Shown: one piece after another, positions 1 through 10,400 of the stretch | Numbering within the stretch: position 1 is the stretch's first letter | Layout: each line of letters opens with the position of its first letter | NCBI GenBank assembly: GCA_947170725.1 | Contig: CAMVUM010000011.1 | Coordinates: 1 to 64,000, forward strand | Length of the DNA stretch: 64,000 nt | Reading direction: 5' to 3' | Origin: an uncultured Prevotella sp. | GTDB lineage: Bacteria > Bacteroidota > Bacteroidia > Bacteroidales > Bacteroidaceae | Translations under genes and position numbers: made by a program | Notes under the pieces: model-generated | What the model was told of the DNA's origin: nothing | Databases searched by the model: none | What the model saw: the letters and a program-made list of their open reading frames with translations, nothing else

Positions 1-60
1 TCATCTTACAATCTCTTTTTATATCATTAATAATTAAAGTTGATTCTAAAAAATCGGATG

Positions 61-68
61 CAAAATTA
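61..68 (-). promoter_or_regulatory. -7 promoter box of a gene beyond the left edge
   Basis: Read on the minus strand this is TAATTTTG, a perfect match to the Bacteroidetes -7 consensus TAnnTTTG. The next ATG downstream is at positions 4-2, so the promoter probably drives a gene that leaves the window to the left. Nothing of that gene can be judged here. Confidence 0.5.
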
Positions 69-261
69 CAATATATATTTATTATACAGGCTTGCATCGT
101 GTTAAAATATTAAAAAAAGTCCATCTTCTTGATATGCAAAGGCAATATAACAGACCTATATATGACTGTTGCGAACATTTGTTCACCGGAATGGTATGTT
201 TCAACATTAATCAACACCTACAATCAGTTCAATTTCAACGTCTCCCGAATCTTCTTCTTTT

Positions 262-306
262 TGGAAAAGAAAAAGGCACACCTTTAGGATGTTCCTAAGG
301 CATGCC
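262..306 (-). terminator. intrinsic terminator of tRNA-Glu
   Basis: On the minus strand a hairpin (GGCA-tg-CCTTAGGA / TCCTAAAGG-tg-TGCC, one bulge) is followed by a T-rich run. It starts a few bases after the 3' end of the tRNA. Confidence 0.75.
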
Positions 307-311
307 TATCG

Positions 312-383
312 TAGTCGATAGGGGAATCGAACCCCTATGCCAAGATTGAGAATCTTGTATCCTAACCATTAGATGAATCGACC
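312..383 (-). tRNA. tRNA-Glu (anticodon CTC)
   Basis: The minus strand folds into a full cloverleaf. The acceptor stem is GGTCGAT / ATCGACT, the D arm has the Glu-like ATCTAATGGTTAGGAT, the anticodon arm is CAAGA-TTCTCAA-TCTTG with anticodon CTC (codon GAG), and the T arm is AGGGG-TTCGATT-CCCCT. CCA is not encoded. Amino-acid identity rests on the anticodon and the Glu-type D arm. Confidence 0.95.
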
Positions 384-442
384 ATCTGTCTTACGTAAGC
401 CTCAGGGAGACTCCATAAATGCATTATCGCTCAAATGCGATG

Positions 443-450
443 CAAAGATA
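443..450 (-). promoter_or_regulatory. -7 promoter box of tRNA-Glu
   Basis: TATCTTTG on the minus strand, about 60 bases upstream of the mature 5' end of the tRNA. It predicts a short 5' leader removed by RNase P. Confidence 0.7.
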
Positions 451-624
451 ATACTTTTATTTCATCCCTGCAAATTTTTCGCAAAGAAAATAATCAGGCC
501 ATTAATATTAAAGATAAAATTAAAGTGCATAGAGAAGTTCCCAGATTAGTTTTATTCGGACTTTATATATGCCTGATAAACCAAACCTATATTTGTGTAG
601 GTTGGGCAAAAGAAAAACCGTTGT

Positions 625-2895
625 CAGTCCTTGAACATACTTTCGATTTTTGCCGCACCTACAAGGATGTATGCCGGAGCAACCAACGAGTTCGGATATT
701 ACAGCCACGACAAGACGTCAAACCGCCTGAGTTCCACTCACTGGCTGCAGGTCTGCCGGAACGGGAACGAAACTTCGGTGAAATATGGGCCATTCACGAC
801 ATGAACGGCGCCATCGTCTTTCAGGGCAAGAACAATTTCTTCATATACAGTAAGGACGGCCGCACCACCAATCTCAGACAGAACGTGCGCATAGAGAGCT
901 CTGCCGTTATCGGCGGAAGGCTCGTCTTCGCAAGCAAGGAGGGTATTCATGAAGTCATCGGCAGGCGTACCGTCACACTCCCGGGAACAGAACTCATGCG
1001 CGGACGCACCGTCAGGGCCATCATGCAGGACGGCAAGCAGATGCTTCTGGCCACGGCAGATGACGGTGTCTTCACATACGACGGAATGACGACACGCCCC
1101 TACCCCATGGACATTACGCCCATCCTTCGCGAAGGACAGATATTCTGTGCGGCGATAAGCGCAGGATATATGGCGTTCGGAACGGTCAGCAGCGGACTCA
1201 TCCTGAAGAACAGACACACGGGAGTTGTCACTTACGCAAATATCTACACCGGACTGCAGAACAACACGGTGCTCTCGGTTGCTTTCGACCGGCAGAACAA
1301 CGTATGGCTCGGACTGGACAACGGTATTTCCTACGTCACGGCGGATGCCCCCCTACCGCGACTTGCTCGGGGCCCGGAACAGTGTAGGAACGGGATATGC
1401 CTCGGCCGTATATAAAGGAAGACTGTACATCGGAACAAACCAGGGACTGTTTTCGCTGACCGTGCCGCTGACCAGCGAGCCGCATCCGCGCCGCCCGCAA
1501 CCAGTGACAGGCGTGGCCGGGCAGATATGGAACCTCCGCGTCATCGGCAACAGGCTTCTCTGTGCGGCCGACGGCGGAGCCTACGTCGTGGACGGCGGTC
1601 GGTGTGAACGAATAGGGGAACTGGAAGGAACGTGGAACTTCTGCCCGCTCAGCCGCCACCCGGGCTACATCATGACGGCCGACTATAAGGGTTTCTGCAT
1701 CCTCCACGACGACGGAAAAAGTCTGCGGCTTCACAGCCGGCTCGACGCCATAGCCGACATCCAGAGCGGTTCGTTTTTGGAAAACGATGATGGAACAATA
1801 TGGATTTGCCATTGGCAGAAGGGCGTCTACCGAGTACGACTGAACGCCACGCTGACCGACGCCACCATAACAGAGCGGTACGGCAAGGACAACGGGCTAT
1901 TGATGGACGACAATAACGTTCTGTGCCGCATGAACGACGGACTGCGTATCTCCGCCGTGGACGGATTCTACAAATATGACGCGGCACAAAGGAAGCTGGT
2001 TTACGACAAACCGACAAGCATCATATTCAACAGCTATGGCGTTCCGCTGAAGATATTCCAGACGCCGGACAACAAGATAATAGCCATGAAAGCCCATTTC
2101 GCCGCCATGGCCACACGAAGACGGAACGGCCGATACGACGTTGACAGCATATCGCTGCGCGGCATCACGGATAGGCTCCAGCTCGGTCTCGGCGACGTCA
2201 GCCAGCTGGATTCGGCCCACACCATCGTCAACCACGACAACGGATTCTACATCATCGGAAACAAGCCGAAAGCACCGACTGACGACAACAGACTTATCAT
2301 ACGGCGCATAACGTCAACGACCAAGACGGACAGCATTGTCTATCAGGCCACACTGGCCGGAGGAAATGTCAATATCAGGCTGCCACACAGTCTCAATTCA
2401 ATAAAGATCGAGTTCGCTCTGCCGGAATATACGGGCATGAACAACGTGGAATACTGCTGTATGCTCGAAGGATATGACAAGGAGTGGAGCCGTCAGATGA
2501 ACGCTCCATACAAGGAATACACACAACTCCCACGCGGAAAATACACTTTCCGCGTGCGGGCGCTAAACCGCATCAGCGGACGGACGCAGGAGGTGGAAGC
2601 CGCCATAGAGGTTCTTCCGGCATGGTATGAGACGTGGCTGGCATACATTATATATATAGTGGCAACCGGACTGACATGCCGCTATATCCTGAAAATCATA
2701 AAGCGGCGCACGGAACAGGAACTCGTGCGCGTCAAGGCGGAACAGGAACGGCAGATGCGTGAACAGGAAATCAAGCTGCAGATGGAACGGGAAAAACGCA
2801 AACACCAGCTCGCCGAAATACGCAACGATATGGTTCTTACAGGGAATATGGTATGGGGGCGCTCCGCAGGGACGGCGGGACGAACCCGTAATTGA
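625..2895 (+). pseudogene. decayed Y_Y_Y/beta-propeller sensor-regulator gene
   Basis: This is a relic of the large Bacteroidetes one-component regulators: periplasmic propeller repeats, a Y_Y_Y domain, one membrane helix, a coiled coil, then a cytoplasmic LuxR-type HTH. Propeller sequence (for example YAGATNEFGYY, then RNFGEIWAIHDMNG) switches frame at about 727-730, where one base appears to be missing, and again at the C6 run near 1346-1351, where one base appears extra. The Y_Y_Y part (YTGMNNVEYCCMLEGYD) lies near 2440, the helix near 2635-2695 and the coiled coil to about 2830. The N-terminus is missing upstream of about 625. The C-terminus ends in unrelated residues before any HTH. Damage at both ends plus two shifts make a functional product unlikely, although either single-base shift alone could be a sequencing error. 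Confidence 0.8.
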
Positions 2896-3593
2896 CTAAT
2901 ATTTTTAATTCGACATTGAACACCCTGCCTTTCAGAACACCCGTGCTTCCTGTGTTATAGATTTCCAACTTTGCAGAGGTTTGCGGCCAAATATCGGATG
3001 AACATTTTAAAAGACCGCAAAGACATAAAGGCTTTGTTTTATGAAAAACCTTTGTGTATTTGCGGTCTTCGCATTTAATCTATTGTAAACATTGCTACAC
3101 AAAAATCGGTAACAAATGGAAATACCGTTTCAGAACGGTGGAAAGGGGGAGTGAACACGGCTGAAACACTTTGGTTCTGCCGTAAAGGCCTCCCGGTGTT
3201 GCAACGGGGCCGTTGTTGCATTGCAATAAGGCCGCCGCCACATTATGAAAACAGCCCCGTTGCAACGCCGGGAGGCTCTTACGGCATAAGAAATCCAGAT
3301 GTTTTGGCAGAAAAAGACGGTTTCTCAGTGTTCTAAGATTGCACAGATTTCTCAAAATTGGCATAATCACATGGACATAAGACACTTATACTTGCACGAA
3401 AAAAACTCCATTATTTGCGTCCGTCGATGAGATATTTTAGAAGGTGGCTACTCCTGATGCCGTTTCGAGGGTATTTCCGATGCTTTTTGTCAATCATTTT
3501 CCAATAAAATCCAATCATGCGCATTGACCGAAGTGCGATGGTCCTTCATGTCATACGACATCTGACTTCCCACCTTCGGAGAGGTCGGAATGG
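2896..3593. other. non-coding stretch with hairpins
   Basis: About 700 bases without a credible gene. It holds a long imperfect hairpin at 3011-3069 (outer arms AAGACCGCAAA / TTTGCGGTCTT, no T run) and copy A of the GTTGCAACGGGGC palindrome at 3179-3285. Short open frames on both strands only translate the palindrome. I see no signal in 3300-3590. Confidence 0.6.
3179..3285. repeat. GTTGCAACGGGGC palindromic element, copy A
   Basis: Outer arms GCCGTAAAGGCCTCCCGG and CCGGGAGGCTCTTACGGC are near-perfect reverse complements. Inner arms GTTGCAACGGGGC and GCCCCGTTGCAAC are perfect. Three related copies lie at 18823, 35937 and 52806. Central loops differ between copies while arms are kept. Confidence 0.85.
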
Positions 3594-3661
3594 GGACAAA
3601 AAAATCCCAATCATAAACCACGGGAGCCATGAAGACTCTCATGATTTATGATTGGGATTTC
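3594..3661 (-). terminator. terminator of hsp20
   Basis: A 15-base inverted repeat (AATCCCAATCATAAA / TTTATGATTGGGATT) is followed on the minus strand by seven Ts. It lies 40 bases past the hsp20 stop codon. Confidence 0.85.
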
Positions 3662-3701
3662 CTGAAATCGTCTCCGTCGGACTTCTCCGACCGGCAGACG
3701 C

Positions 3702-4127
3702 CTATCCGACGGTTATCTGACGGGCCACCTTGACCTTTGTCTCCTCCATCTTGGGAAGTTCAACGGTCAGCACGCCGTTCTCAACGCGCGCGGCAATCTT
3801 CTCCTTGTCGACATCATCCGGAAGGATGAGTGTCTGCTCGAACTTTGAGTATGAGAACTCACGACGCAGGTAGCGCACGTTTGCTCCTTCCTCCTTCTTC
3901 TCCTGCTTGTTCTCCATCTTTATGATGAGGTTGCCCTCGTCGTTGATGTGAACACAGAAGTCCTCCTTTGTCATCCCCGGAGCTGCCAGCTCCACGATGT
4001 AGCCCTTGTCCGATTCCTTAACGTTGATGGCCGGTGCCGTGGCGTTTGTCTTAGGCATGAAGTCGGTTGCGAAAAAGTCGTTGAACACTTCCGGTAACCA
4101 TCCTGAGTTTCTTCTTGCATTTGTCAT
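3702..4127 (-). CDS. Hsp20/alpha-crystallin small heat-shock protein
   Basis: A 141-residue ATP-independent holdase that binds unfolding proteins in the cytoplasm under heat or other stress. The alpha-crystallin domain covers roughly residues 31-130. The family signature A-x4-n-G-v-L-x4-P is at 113-125 (ARVENGVLTVELP). A short N-terminal arm and a brief C-terminal tail complete a normal length. It has one of the few strong ribosome sites in the window (AGGAGG, 8 bases before ATG). The gene stands alone between its own -7 box at 4221-4228 and a strong terminator. Two 12-base direct repeats just upstream of the promoter suggest dedicated control. Identity is secure. Confidence 0.95.
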   Translation of the reverse strand: MTNARRNSGWLPEVFNDFFATDFMPKTNATAPAINVKESDKGYIVELAAPGMTKEDFCVHINDEGNLIIKMENKQEKKEEGANVRYLRREFSYSKFEQTLILPDDVDKEKIAARVENGVLTVELPKMEETKVKVARQITVG

Positions 4128-4220
4128 TGTTTTGTCCTCCTGTTATGTTTTTTTAATTGTTATTGTTTTGTTTCTTTTTTCCCGAAGCCTCTTCCAAGGC
4201 TCTCGCTTATCTTAATGCAA

Positions 4221-4228
4221 CAAACGTA
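4221..4228 (-). promoter_or_regulatory. -7 promoter box of hsp20
   Basis: TACGTTTG on the minus strand fits TAnnTTTG. It leaves a leader of about 85 bases before the ATG at 4127. Confidence 0.65.
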
Positions 4229-4245
4229 CCAGAGCTATTTCATAC

Positions 4246-4278
4246 TGTCATTCTGTCGGTTTTACGTGTCATTATGTC
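4246..4278. promoter_or_regulatory. paired direct repeats upstream of hsp20 (possible operator)
   Basis: TGTCATTCTGTC (4246-4257) and TGTCATTATGTC (4267-4278) match at 11 of 12 bases. They are offset by 21 bases, two helical turns, directly upstream of the hsp20 -7 box. The layout suggests a site for a regulator or an alternative sigma factor. The protein that binds is unknown to me. Confidence 0.4.
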
Positions 4279-4398
4279 AGTACCAGGGTGTTAACCTTAT
4301 GGACACACGCTGTATGAGGCACCTGCGTCAGGAAACCGCACGGACCGCCCACGACAAAAAAATCAACTGTCAATCCATTGATATACGAAGAAAAAACG

Positions 4399-4406
4399 TA
4401 TCTTTG
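4399..4406 (+). promoter_or_regulatory. -7 promoter box of the Rpn-family gene
   Basis: Perfect TATCTTTG. Transcription would begin near 4410, so the in-frame ATG at 4378 cannot be the start and the ATG at 4426 (or 4432) is preferred. Confidence 0.75.
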
Positions 4407-4425
4407 CAACAGCATCAATACAGAT

Positions 4426-5364
4426 ATGGATATGAAAGGAAACGGACCGGAACTGATAAGATTTGATTGGGCAATGAAGCGCCTGCTGCGCGACAAGGTC
4501 AACCACGGAATACTGGAGGGACTCATCACGACGTTGCTCAACAAGAAAATACACATACAGAAACTGCTCGAAAGCGAAAGCAATCAGGACGACGCCGACG
4601 GCAAATATAACCGTGTGGACATACTCGCCGAAGACGAACACGGCGGGCTGTATCTGATTGAAGTGCAGAACGAGACGGAGTTTGCCTATTTCCAGCGCAT
4701 GCTCTTCGGTACGTCGAAACTCGTGACAGAATATATCAATCGCGGACAGGGATACGAAAACATACGCAAGGTCTACAGCATCAATATCGTTTATTTCAAT
4801 ATCGGATGCGGAAAGGATATCGTCTATCACGGCAAGACGGAGTTTCGGGGAATACACAACAACGAACTGCTCAGTCTTTCCACGTTCCAAAAACAGAAAT
4901 TCGACGTCAGCGAAGTGAGCGATCTCTATCCGGAATACTATATCCTGAAGGTCAACGACTTCAACCGCTGGTCGAAGGTTCCGCTGGAACAGTGGATCTA
5001 CTTCCTCAACACCGGCGAGATTCCCGATGACGCCACCGCCCCAGGACTGAACGAAGCACGCGAAAAACTACAGCTCGACCGAATGACGAAAGCGGAGCTG
5101 AACGCATACTATCATCATCTGGACAATGTAGTGGTGCTGAGAGACAATATCTATACGGCAAGAAATGAAGGACGGATTGACGGGCTTGCCGAAGGACTTG
5201 CTGAAGGGCTCGAGAAAGGACTGGAGAAAGGACTTGCTGAAGGAGAAAAGAAGGCCAAGACAGACGTAGCCAGACAGCTGAAGGCAATGGGACTGACGGC
5301 TGATAAAATTGCAGTTGCGACAGGACTGACTATGGAAGAGATAGAAGATATCCGGATTGACTGA
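4426..5364 (+). CDS. Rpn-family PD-(D/E)XK nuclease (transposase-like)
   Basis: A 312-residue member of the PDDEXK_2 family, annotated either as recombination-promoting nuclease or putative transposase. The nuclease core is visible as Asp65 in NRVDILAED and the E-x-Q motif in LIEVQNE (residues 79-81), followed by the family segment around RMLFGTSKLVTEYI. Residues 247-278 form a run of GLAEGLEKGL-type heptads, the usual low-complexity linker. The C-terminus (GLTADKIAVATGLTMEEIEDI) looks like a small helical motif. A further in-frame ATG lies at 4432. The gene is solitary, with its own promoter and a hairpin after it. Such genes are often multicopy, but no flanking repeats were seen here. Its cellular role is unsettled. 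Confidence 0.88.
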   Translation: MDMKGNGPELIRFDWAMKRLLRDKVNHGILEGLITTLLNKKIHIQKLLESESNQDDADGKYNRVDILAEDEHGGLYLIEVQNETEFAYFQRMLFGTSKLVTEYINRGQGYENIRKVYSINIVYFNIGCGKDIVYHGKTEFRGIHNNELLSLSTFQKQKFDVSEVSDLYPEYYILKVNDFNRWSKVPLEQWIYFLNTGEIPDDATAPGLNEAREKLQLDRMTKAELNAYYHHLDNVVVLRDNIYTARNEGRIDGLAEGLAEGLEKGLEKGLAEGEKKAKTDVARQLKAMGLTADKIAVATGLTMEEIEDIRID

Positions 5365-5394
5365 ACGATTTCAAAGAAAAATACGTTTCACACA

Positions 5395-5438
5395 GGAACA
5401 GGCAACAATGGATGACAACCCATTGCCTGTTCCTTCTT
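5395..5438 (+). terminator. hairpin after the Rpn-family gene
   Basis: GGAACAGGCAA and TTGCCTGTTCC form an 11-base stem with further inner pairing, followed by a short T-rich TTCTTAT. It is a probable terminator with a weak T run. Confidence 0.55.
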
Positions 5439-5583
5439 ATATATGGATTACGGCGTAGACAAAGACGTATGCCGTCATCATTCAGAATATGAATTACGGT
5501 TCAAACGCTATCAAGTATGAACCAATATTCCGGTTCGGCCAAGATACTCATACGACGTTTCATATAAAAAAACATCGGAGAAA

Positions 5584-5616
5584 GTTTGCCGGATGAAGAA
5601 TTATATGTTAATTTTG
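5584..5616 (+). promoter_or_regulatory. promoter of ilvA-ridA
   Basis: TTTG at 5584-5587 and TAATTTTG at 5609-5616 are separated by 21 bases, matching the Bacteroidetes -33/-7 arrangement. The predicted transcript start near 5620 excludes the upstream in-frame ATG-less extension and supports the ATG at 5643. Confidence 0.65.
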
Positions 5617-5642
5617 TGACTACAATAAAGAAACATAAAGAA

Positions 5643-6857
5643 ATGCTCAACTTAGACAATTTCTACAAGGCGCGCTATGTCCTCAGCAGGACTATACGCA
5701 AGACGGAGCTGGTGAGGGCACCGAAAATCAACCCCGAATGCGATGTCTATCTGAAACCGGAGAACCTTCAGGAAACAGGCTCGTTCAAGGTTCGCGGAGC
5801 ATGCTACAAGATTTCGCAGCTCACCGACGAGGAAAAAGCCCGCGGCGTGATAGCCTGCTCAGCCGGAAATCACGCCCAGGGAGTGGCGCTCGGAGCCACA
5901 GCCCACGGCATAAAGTCGTTGATATGTCTGCCTGAAGGAGCGCCAATCAGCAAGGTGGAAGCCACGAAGAGCTATGGAGCCGAGGTGTGTCTCGTTCCGG
6001 GAGTATATGACGACGCCTATCGAAAGGCGCTCGAACTGAAAGAGGAAAAGGGCTATACATTCGTACATCCCTTTGACGACGAAAACGTCATTGCCGGACA
6101 AGGCACGATAGGACTCGAAGTGCTCGAACAGCTGCCTGACGTAGAGGCCATCGTCGTGCCCGTTGGAGGAGGCGGACTCATCAGCGGCATAGCCTTTGCC
6201 GTGAAGTCACTCAACCCGGCCATCAAGGTCTACGGCATACAGGCGGCGGGCGCGGCAAGCATGGTTCACAGCCTTACGGTGAGGCACAAGGAAGCCCTCG
6301 ATTCCGTATCGACCGTGGCTGACGGCATCGCGGTGAAGGAACCGGGCGATTTGACCTACGAGATATGCAGCAAGTATGTCGACGAGATTGTCACCGTCAC
6401 GGAAGATGAGATATGCGGCGCTATTCTCCATCTGCTCGAAAAAGAAAAAGTGGTGGCCGAAGGCGCCGGTGCAACGAGCGTGGCAGCGGTGATGTACAAC
6501 AAAATTCCGGTGAAAGGCAAGAAGACGGTGTGTATAGTGAGCGGCGGCAACATCGACGTGACCATACTCAACCGTGTCATCAAGCGCGGTCTGACAAAGA
6601 GCGGACGCTACTGCACCATCAACATCGAACTGGACGACCGCCCCGGCATGCTCGTGGAGGTGGCTTCGGTGATTGCCCGCTGCGGCGGAAACATCACCAG
6701 CGTTCACCACAACCGCCACGGCAACAGCGAAAAAATCAACGCCTGCATCCTGCGCATCGTCTGCGAGACACGCAACGACGAACACGTTGAGGAAATAAAC
6801 CGCGCGTTGAAAGACAGCGGATTCAAGGTGCTGAAAGGAGAAAAGGCTGAAGACTGA
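5643..6857 (+). CDS. ilvA: threonine ammonia-lyase (threonine dehydratase)
   Basis: A 404-residue PLP enzyme converting L-threonine to 2-oxobutanoate and ammonia, the first step toward isoleucine. The PLP lysine is Lys49 in GSFKVRG. The phosphate-binding loop GGGG is at 175-178 and the substrate loop SAGNHAQG at 73-80. One C-terminal ACT domain (about 325-398, with DDRPGM) indicates allosteric control. The single short ACT domain makes it the compact form, close to TdcB plus ACT, rather than the E. coli IlvA with two regulatory units. It begins after its own promoter. ridA follows after 34 bases; that gene clears the reactive imine this enzyme releases, which supports the function. Confidence 0.93.
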   Translation: MLNLDNFYKARYVLSRTIRKTELVRAPKINPECDVYLKPENLQETGSFKVRGACYKISQLTDEEKARGVIACSAGNHAQGVALGATAHGIKSLICLPEGAPISKVEATKSYGAEVCLVPGVYDDAYRKALELKEEKGYTFVHPFDDENVIAGQGTIGLEVLEQLPDVEAIVVPVGGGGLISGIAFAVKSLNPAIKVYGIQAAGAASMVHSLTVRHKEALDSVSTVADGIAVKEPGDLTYEICSKYVDEIVTVTEDEICGAILHLLEKEKVVAEGAGATSVAAVMYNKIPVKGKKTVCIVSGGNIDVTILNRVIKRGLTKSGRYCTINIELDDRPGMLVEVASVIARCGGNITSVHHNRHGNSEKINACILRIVCETRNDEHVEEINRALKDSGFKVLKGEKAED

Positions 6858-6891
6858 AAAAGAATCATCAACTAAAATAACAACAACAATT

Positions 6892-7266
6892 ATGAAAGCA
6901 TTACACACAGACAAGGCTCCCGCAGCCATCGGCCCGTACAGCCAGGCGATAGAAGTGAACGGAATGGTTTTTGCCTCCGGCCAGATTCCACTCGACCCCG
7001 CAACGGGAAACGTCGTTGAAGGCGGCATCAAGGAACAGACACACCAGGCCCTGACAAACGCCAAAGCCATCATGGAGGCTGCCGGACTCTCGCTGGCAAA
7101 CGTCGTAAAAACAACCGTTTTCATGGCCGACATGGCCGACTTTGCAGCCATGAATGAGGTCTACTCCACCTTCTTCACCGAACCCTACCCCGCCCGCTCA
7201 GCCGTGGCAGTCAAGGCTCTGCCGAAAGGCGTGCTCGTGGAAGTGGAGTGCATCGCTGCGAGATAA
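6892..7266 (+). CDS. ridA: RidA family reactive imine deaminase
   Basis: A 124-residue trimeric cytosolic enzyme that hydrolyses 2-aminoacrylate and 2-iminobutanoate, the unstable imines released by PLP dehydratases. The full-length family pattern is present: AIGPYSQAI near the N-terminus, the substrate-binding arginine Arg102 in PARSAVAV and Glu117 in VEVECIA. It lies 34 bases after ilvA, whose product stream it detoxifies, so the two form a functional pair and probably one transcript. Confidence 0.93.
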   Translation: MKALHTDKAPAAIGPYSQAIEVNGMVFASGQIPLDPATGNVVEGGIKEQTHQALTNAKAIMEAAGLSLANVVKTTVFMADMADFAAMNEVYSTFFTEPYPARSAVAVKALPKGVLVEVECIAAR

Positions 7267-7320
7267 GAACAACCACACCGTAGCTGTTAAAATAAACACC
7301 TAACGGAATAGCAAATTTGA

Positions 7321-7372
7321 GAAAAGCGTAACGATTTGACTGAGATAGCGTCCGTTACGCTTTTCTTTTTGG
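7321..7372 (+). terminator. terminator of ilvA-ridA
   Basis: GAAAAGCGTAACG and CGTTACGCTTTTC pair perfectly over 13 bases and are followed by TTTTT. It separates ridA from the convergent mfd gene. Confidence 0.88.
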
Positions 7373-7421
7373 CTGACGGAACAGAACGAGGTTTGCGTGT
7401 TGACTCCTCCAATAGGCCATT

Positions 7422-10400
7422 TCATCCCTTATTTTTCATTATCTCCCGCAGTACGTCCACGCCCGCACCAACGGTCTTGACGTCGGAGATGACGATGGAG
7501 CGCTTGCCGTTGTGCTCGCGCAGATTGCAGCGACGGGGATGGGAGGATATGTATCTGAGAATGCTGTCGAAGGCGGCGCTGCGATAGTAGGGGCTGTTCG
7601 GGTTGCTGACGAAGAAAAGGGTCATGCGGTTCTGCTTCAGCATTATCTTCTCGCAGCCGAGGCCCCTGCCCATGCGTCGCAGCGGGACTACGCGCATCAG
7701 TTCCTCGCCCACAGCGGGAATGGCACCGAAACGGTCGCGCAGACGCAGGCGGAATTGCTCTACCTCGGCGTCCTCAGTCAGATTGTCAAGTTCGCGGTAG
7801 AGCAACATGCGCTCGCTGTCGCTCGGAACATAGCTCGGCGGGAAATACATCTCGATGTCACTCTCCAAGGCACAATCGTCAACGAAATCGGAGGCGGCCA
7901 TCTCCTGTGCCGCCGTCTCGTCGGCATAGAGGTCGGCAAACTCGTCGTTCTTCAGCTCGGCCACGGCCTGATTGAGAATCTTTTGATAGGTTTCATATCC
8001 CAGATCGGCAATGAAACCGCTTTGCTCGGCACCCAGCAGATTGCCTGCGCCGCGGATGTCGAGGTCCTGCATGGCGATGTTGATGCCGCTGCCCAGCTCC
8101 GAGAAGTTTTCGAGGGCCTCCAGCCGGCGGCGCGACTCCTGCGGCAGTGCCGACAGCGGAGGAGCAAGCAAGTAGCAGAAAGCCTTGCGGTTGCCACGCC
8201 CCACACGGCCGCGCATCTGATGGAGGTCGCTCAGTCCGAAGTTGTTGGCACCGTTGATGATGATGGTGTTGGCATTGGGAATATCGATACCGCTCTCGAC
8301 GATGGTTGTCGAGACAAGCACATCGTAATCGTAGTTGGCGAAATCGAGGATGATATGCTCCAGTTCCTCCGGCTTCATCTGTCCATGACCGATGGCAATG
8401 CGCGCGTCGGGAATATACTTGTGGATCATGTCGGCGATGCGCTGCAGCTCGTTGATGCGGTTGTTGACGATGTACACCTGTCCGTTGCGGCTCATCTCGA
8501 AGTTCACGGCATCGGCTATAATCTCGGGGGTGAACGTATGTATCTCCGTCTGAATGGGATAACGGTTGGGCGGCGGCGTCTGTATCGTGCTCAGGTCGCG
8601 GGCACCGACAAGCGAGAACTGGAGCGTGCGGGGGATGGGCGTGGCCGACATCGTGAGCGTATCGACGTTGACCTTCATCTGGCGCAACTTCTCCTTGACG
8701 GCCACGCCGAACTTCTGTTCCTCGTCGATGATGAGCAGACCGAGGTCACGGAACTTCACCGACTTGCCTATCAGTTTGTGCGTACCTATCAATATATCAA
8801 TCTTTCCATCTTCGAGGTCTTTTAGCAATTCCCTGGTCTGCTTGGCCGAGCGGGCACGCGTGAGATAGTCGACGCGCACGGGGAAGTCTTTCAACCGCTT
8901 GCGGAACGTCTGATAGTGCTGATAGGCGAGCACCGTGGTAGGCACGAGCACGGCCACCTGCTTCGAGTCGCACGCCGCCTTGAACGCCGCGCGCACAGCC
9001 ACTTCCGTCTTTCCAAAGCCCACGTCGCCGCAAACCAGACGATCCATAGGCCGGCGCCGCTCCATGTCGGCCTTCACGTCGTTGGTAGCTTTGAGCTGGT
9101 CGGGCGTGTCCTCATAGAGGAAGCTCGCCTCAAGCTCATGCTGCATGAAGCAGTCGGGACTGAAGGCGAACCCCTGTTCCTGACGACGCAGGGCATAGAG
9201 CTTGATAAGGTCGCGGGCAATGTCTTTCAGTTTCTTCTTCGTGCGTTCCTTCAGCCGTTCCCACTGACCCGTGCCGAGATGGCTCAGGCGCGGTGGTTCA
9301 CCGTTGTCCTGTGCCTTATACTTCGCCACCTTATACAGCGAATGTATCGACACGTAGATGGAATCTCCGTTCTGATACTGTATCTTGATCATCTCCTGAT
9401 AGCCGCCGTCAGCCTGCGGCATGCGCACGAGTCCGCCGAAGCGCCCGATGCCGTGGTCAACGTGGACGACGTAGTCACCCGGCTCAAACTGGCGGATTTC
9501 TTTAAGCGTGAGCGACATCTTGCCGCTACGCGCACGGTCGGACTTCAGATTGTATTTGTGAAAACGGTCGAATATCTGGTGGTCGGTGAAGAAGCAGACG
9601 CGCATGTCGTCATCCACGAAACCTTCGTGAAGAGTACGCTCCACGGGAGTGAAGAGTGCTGAGTGAAGAGTGCTGAGTGAAGAAGTATGATTACCTTTGT
9701 TGCATGGCGTTTGCTCTTGAGAGTAATCATACCTCTGTCCTCTGCACTCTGCACTCTGACTTAAAGTCTCTTCGCTCTGACTTTTATGATTACCTTTGTT
9801 GCATGGCATTTGCTCTTGAGAGTAATCATACCTCTGTCCTCTGCACTCTGCACTCTGACTTAAAGTCTCTTCGCTCTGACTTTTATGATTACCTTTGTTG
9901 CATGGCATTTGCTCTTGAGAGTAATCATACCTCTGTCCTCTGCACTCTACACTCTGACTTAAAGTCTCTTCACTCTGACTTAACAGTATTTCCTTCAACC
10001 GTTCGTTCTGTTTCCGGCTGTCGGCCAGGATGAATATTTTATATCTGCGCAGCTGATAGTCCTCGAGCGACCGGCGGAGCATGTCGAAGTTCTTGTGGAA
10101 GAGCGGCTGTGGAGATACGTTAAACCGGATGACAGCGTCAGCCATCCGAAACGGGCGGCGACCTATTTCGACGATGCGGAACGGGGCTATTTCGTCAGCA
10201 AAACTCCCGGCATTAATGAGCTGAACATCCTTGCGCATCTGTTGCATGATGGCGTGCTGTTCAATCTCGGTGGCTCCCTCCATACGCTCGATTACAGCCT
10301 GTTGGGAAAAACCTTCCTCGTATGTCCGACCAACAGCATCACGAATGTCTGCACCGTCTTTCATCACGACAACAGTATCGGCGGTGAGGAAAGAAAACAG

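Noticed and set aside
4378..4425. Longer N-terminus for the Rpn-family protein
   Set aside because: A perfect -7 box lies inside the extension, so it would precede the transcript start.
4426..5364. Rpn-family gene as evidence of an active mobile element
   Set aside because: No flanking repeats or second copy in the window; the family name alone does not show mobility.
9686..9982. Possible CRISPR-like array
   Set aside because: Three 99-base units are contiguous with no unique spacers and lie within a coding gene.
9677..10033. A 118-codon plus-strand frame made of three YDYLCCMAFALESNHTS-type repeats
   Set aside because: It is antisense to the 99-bp units inside mfd, which is clearly coding on the other strand.
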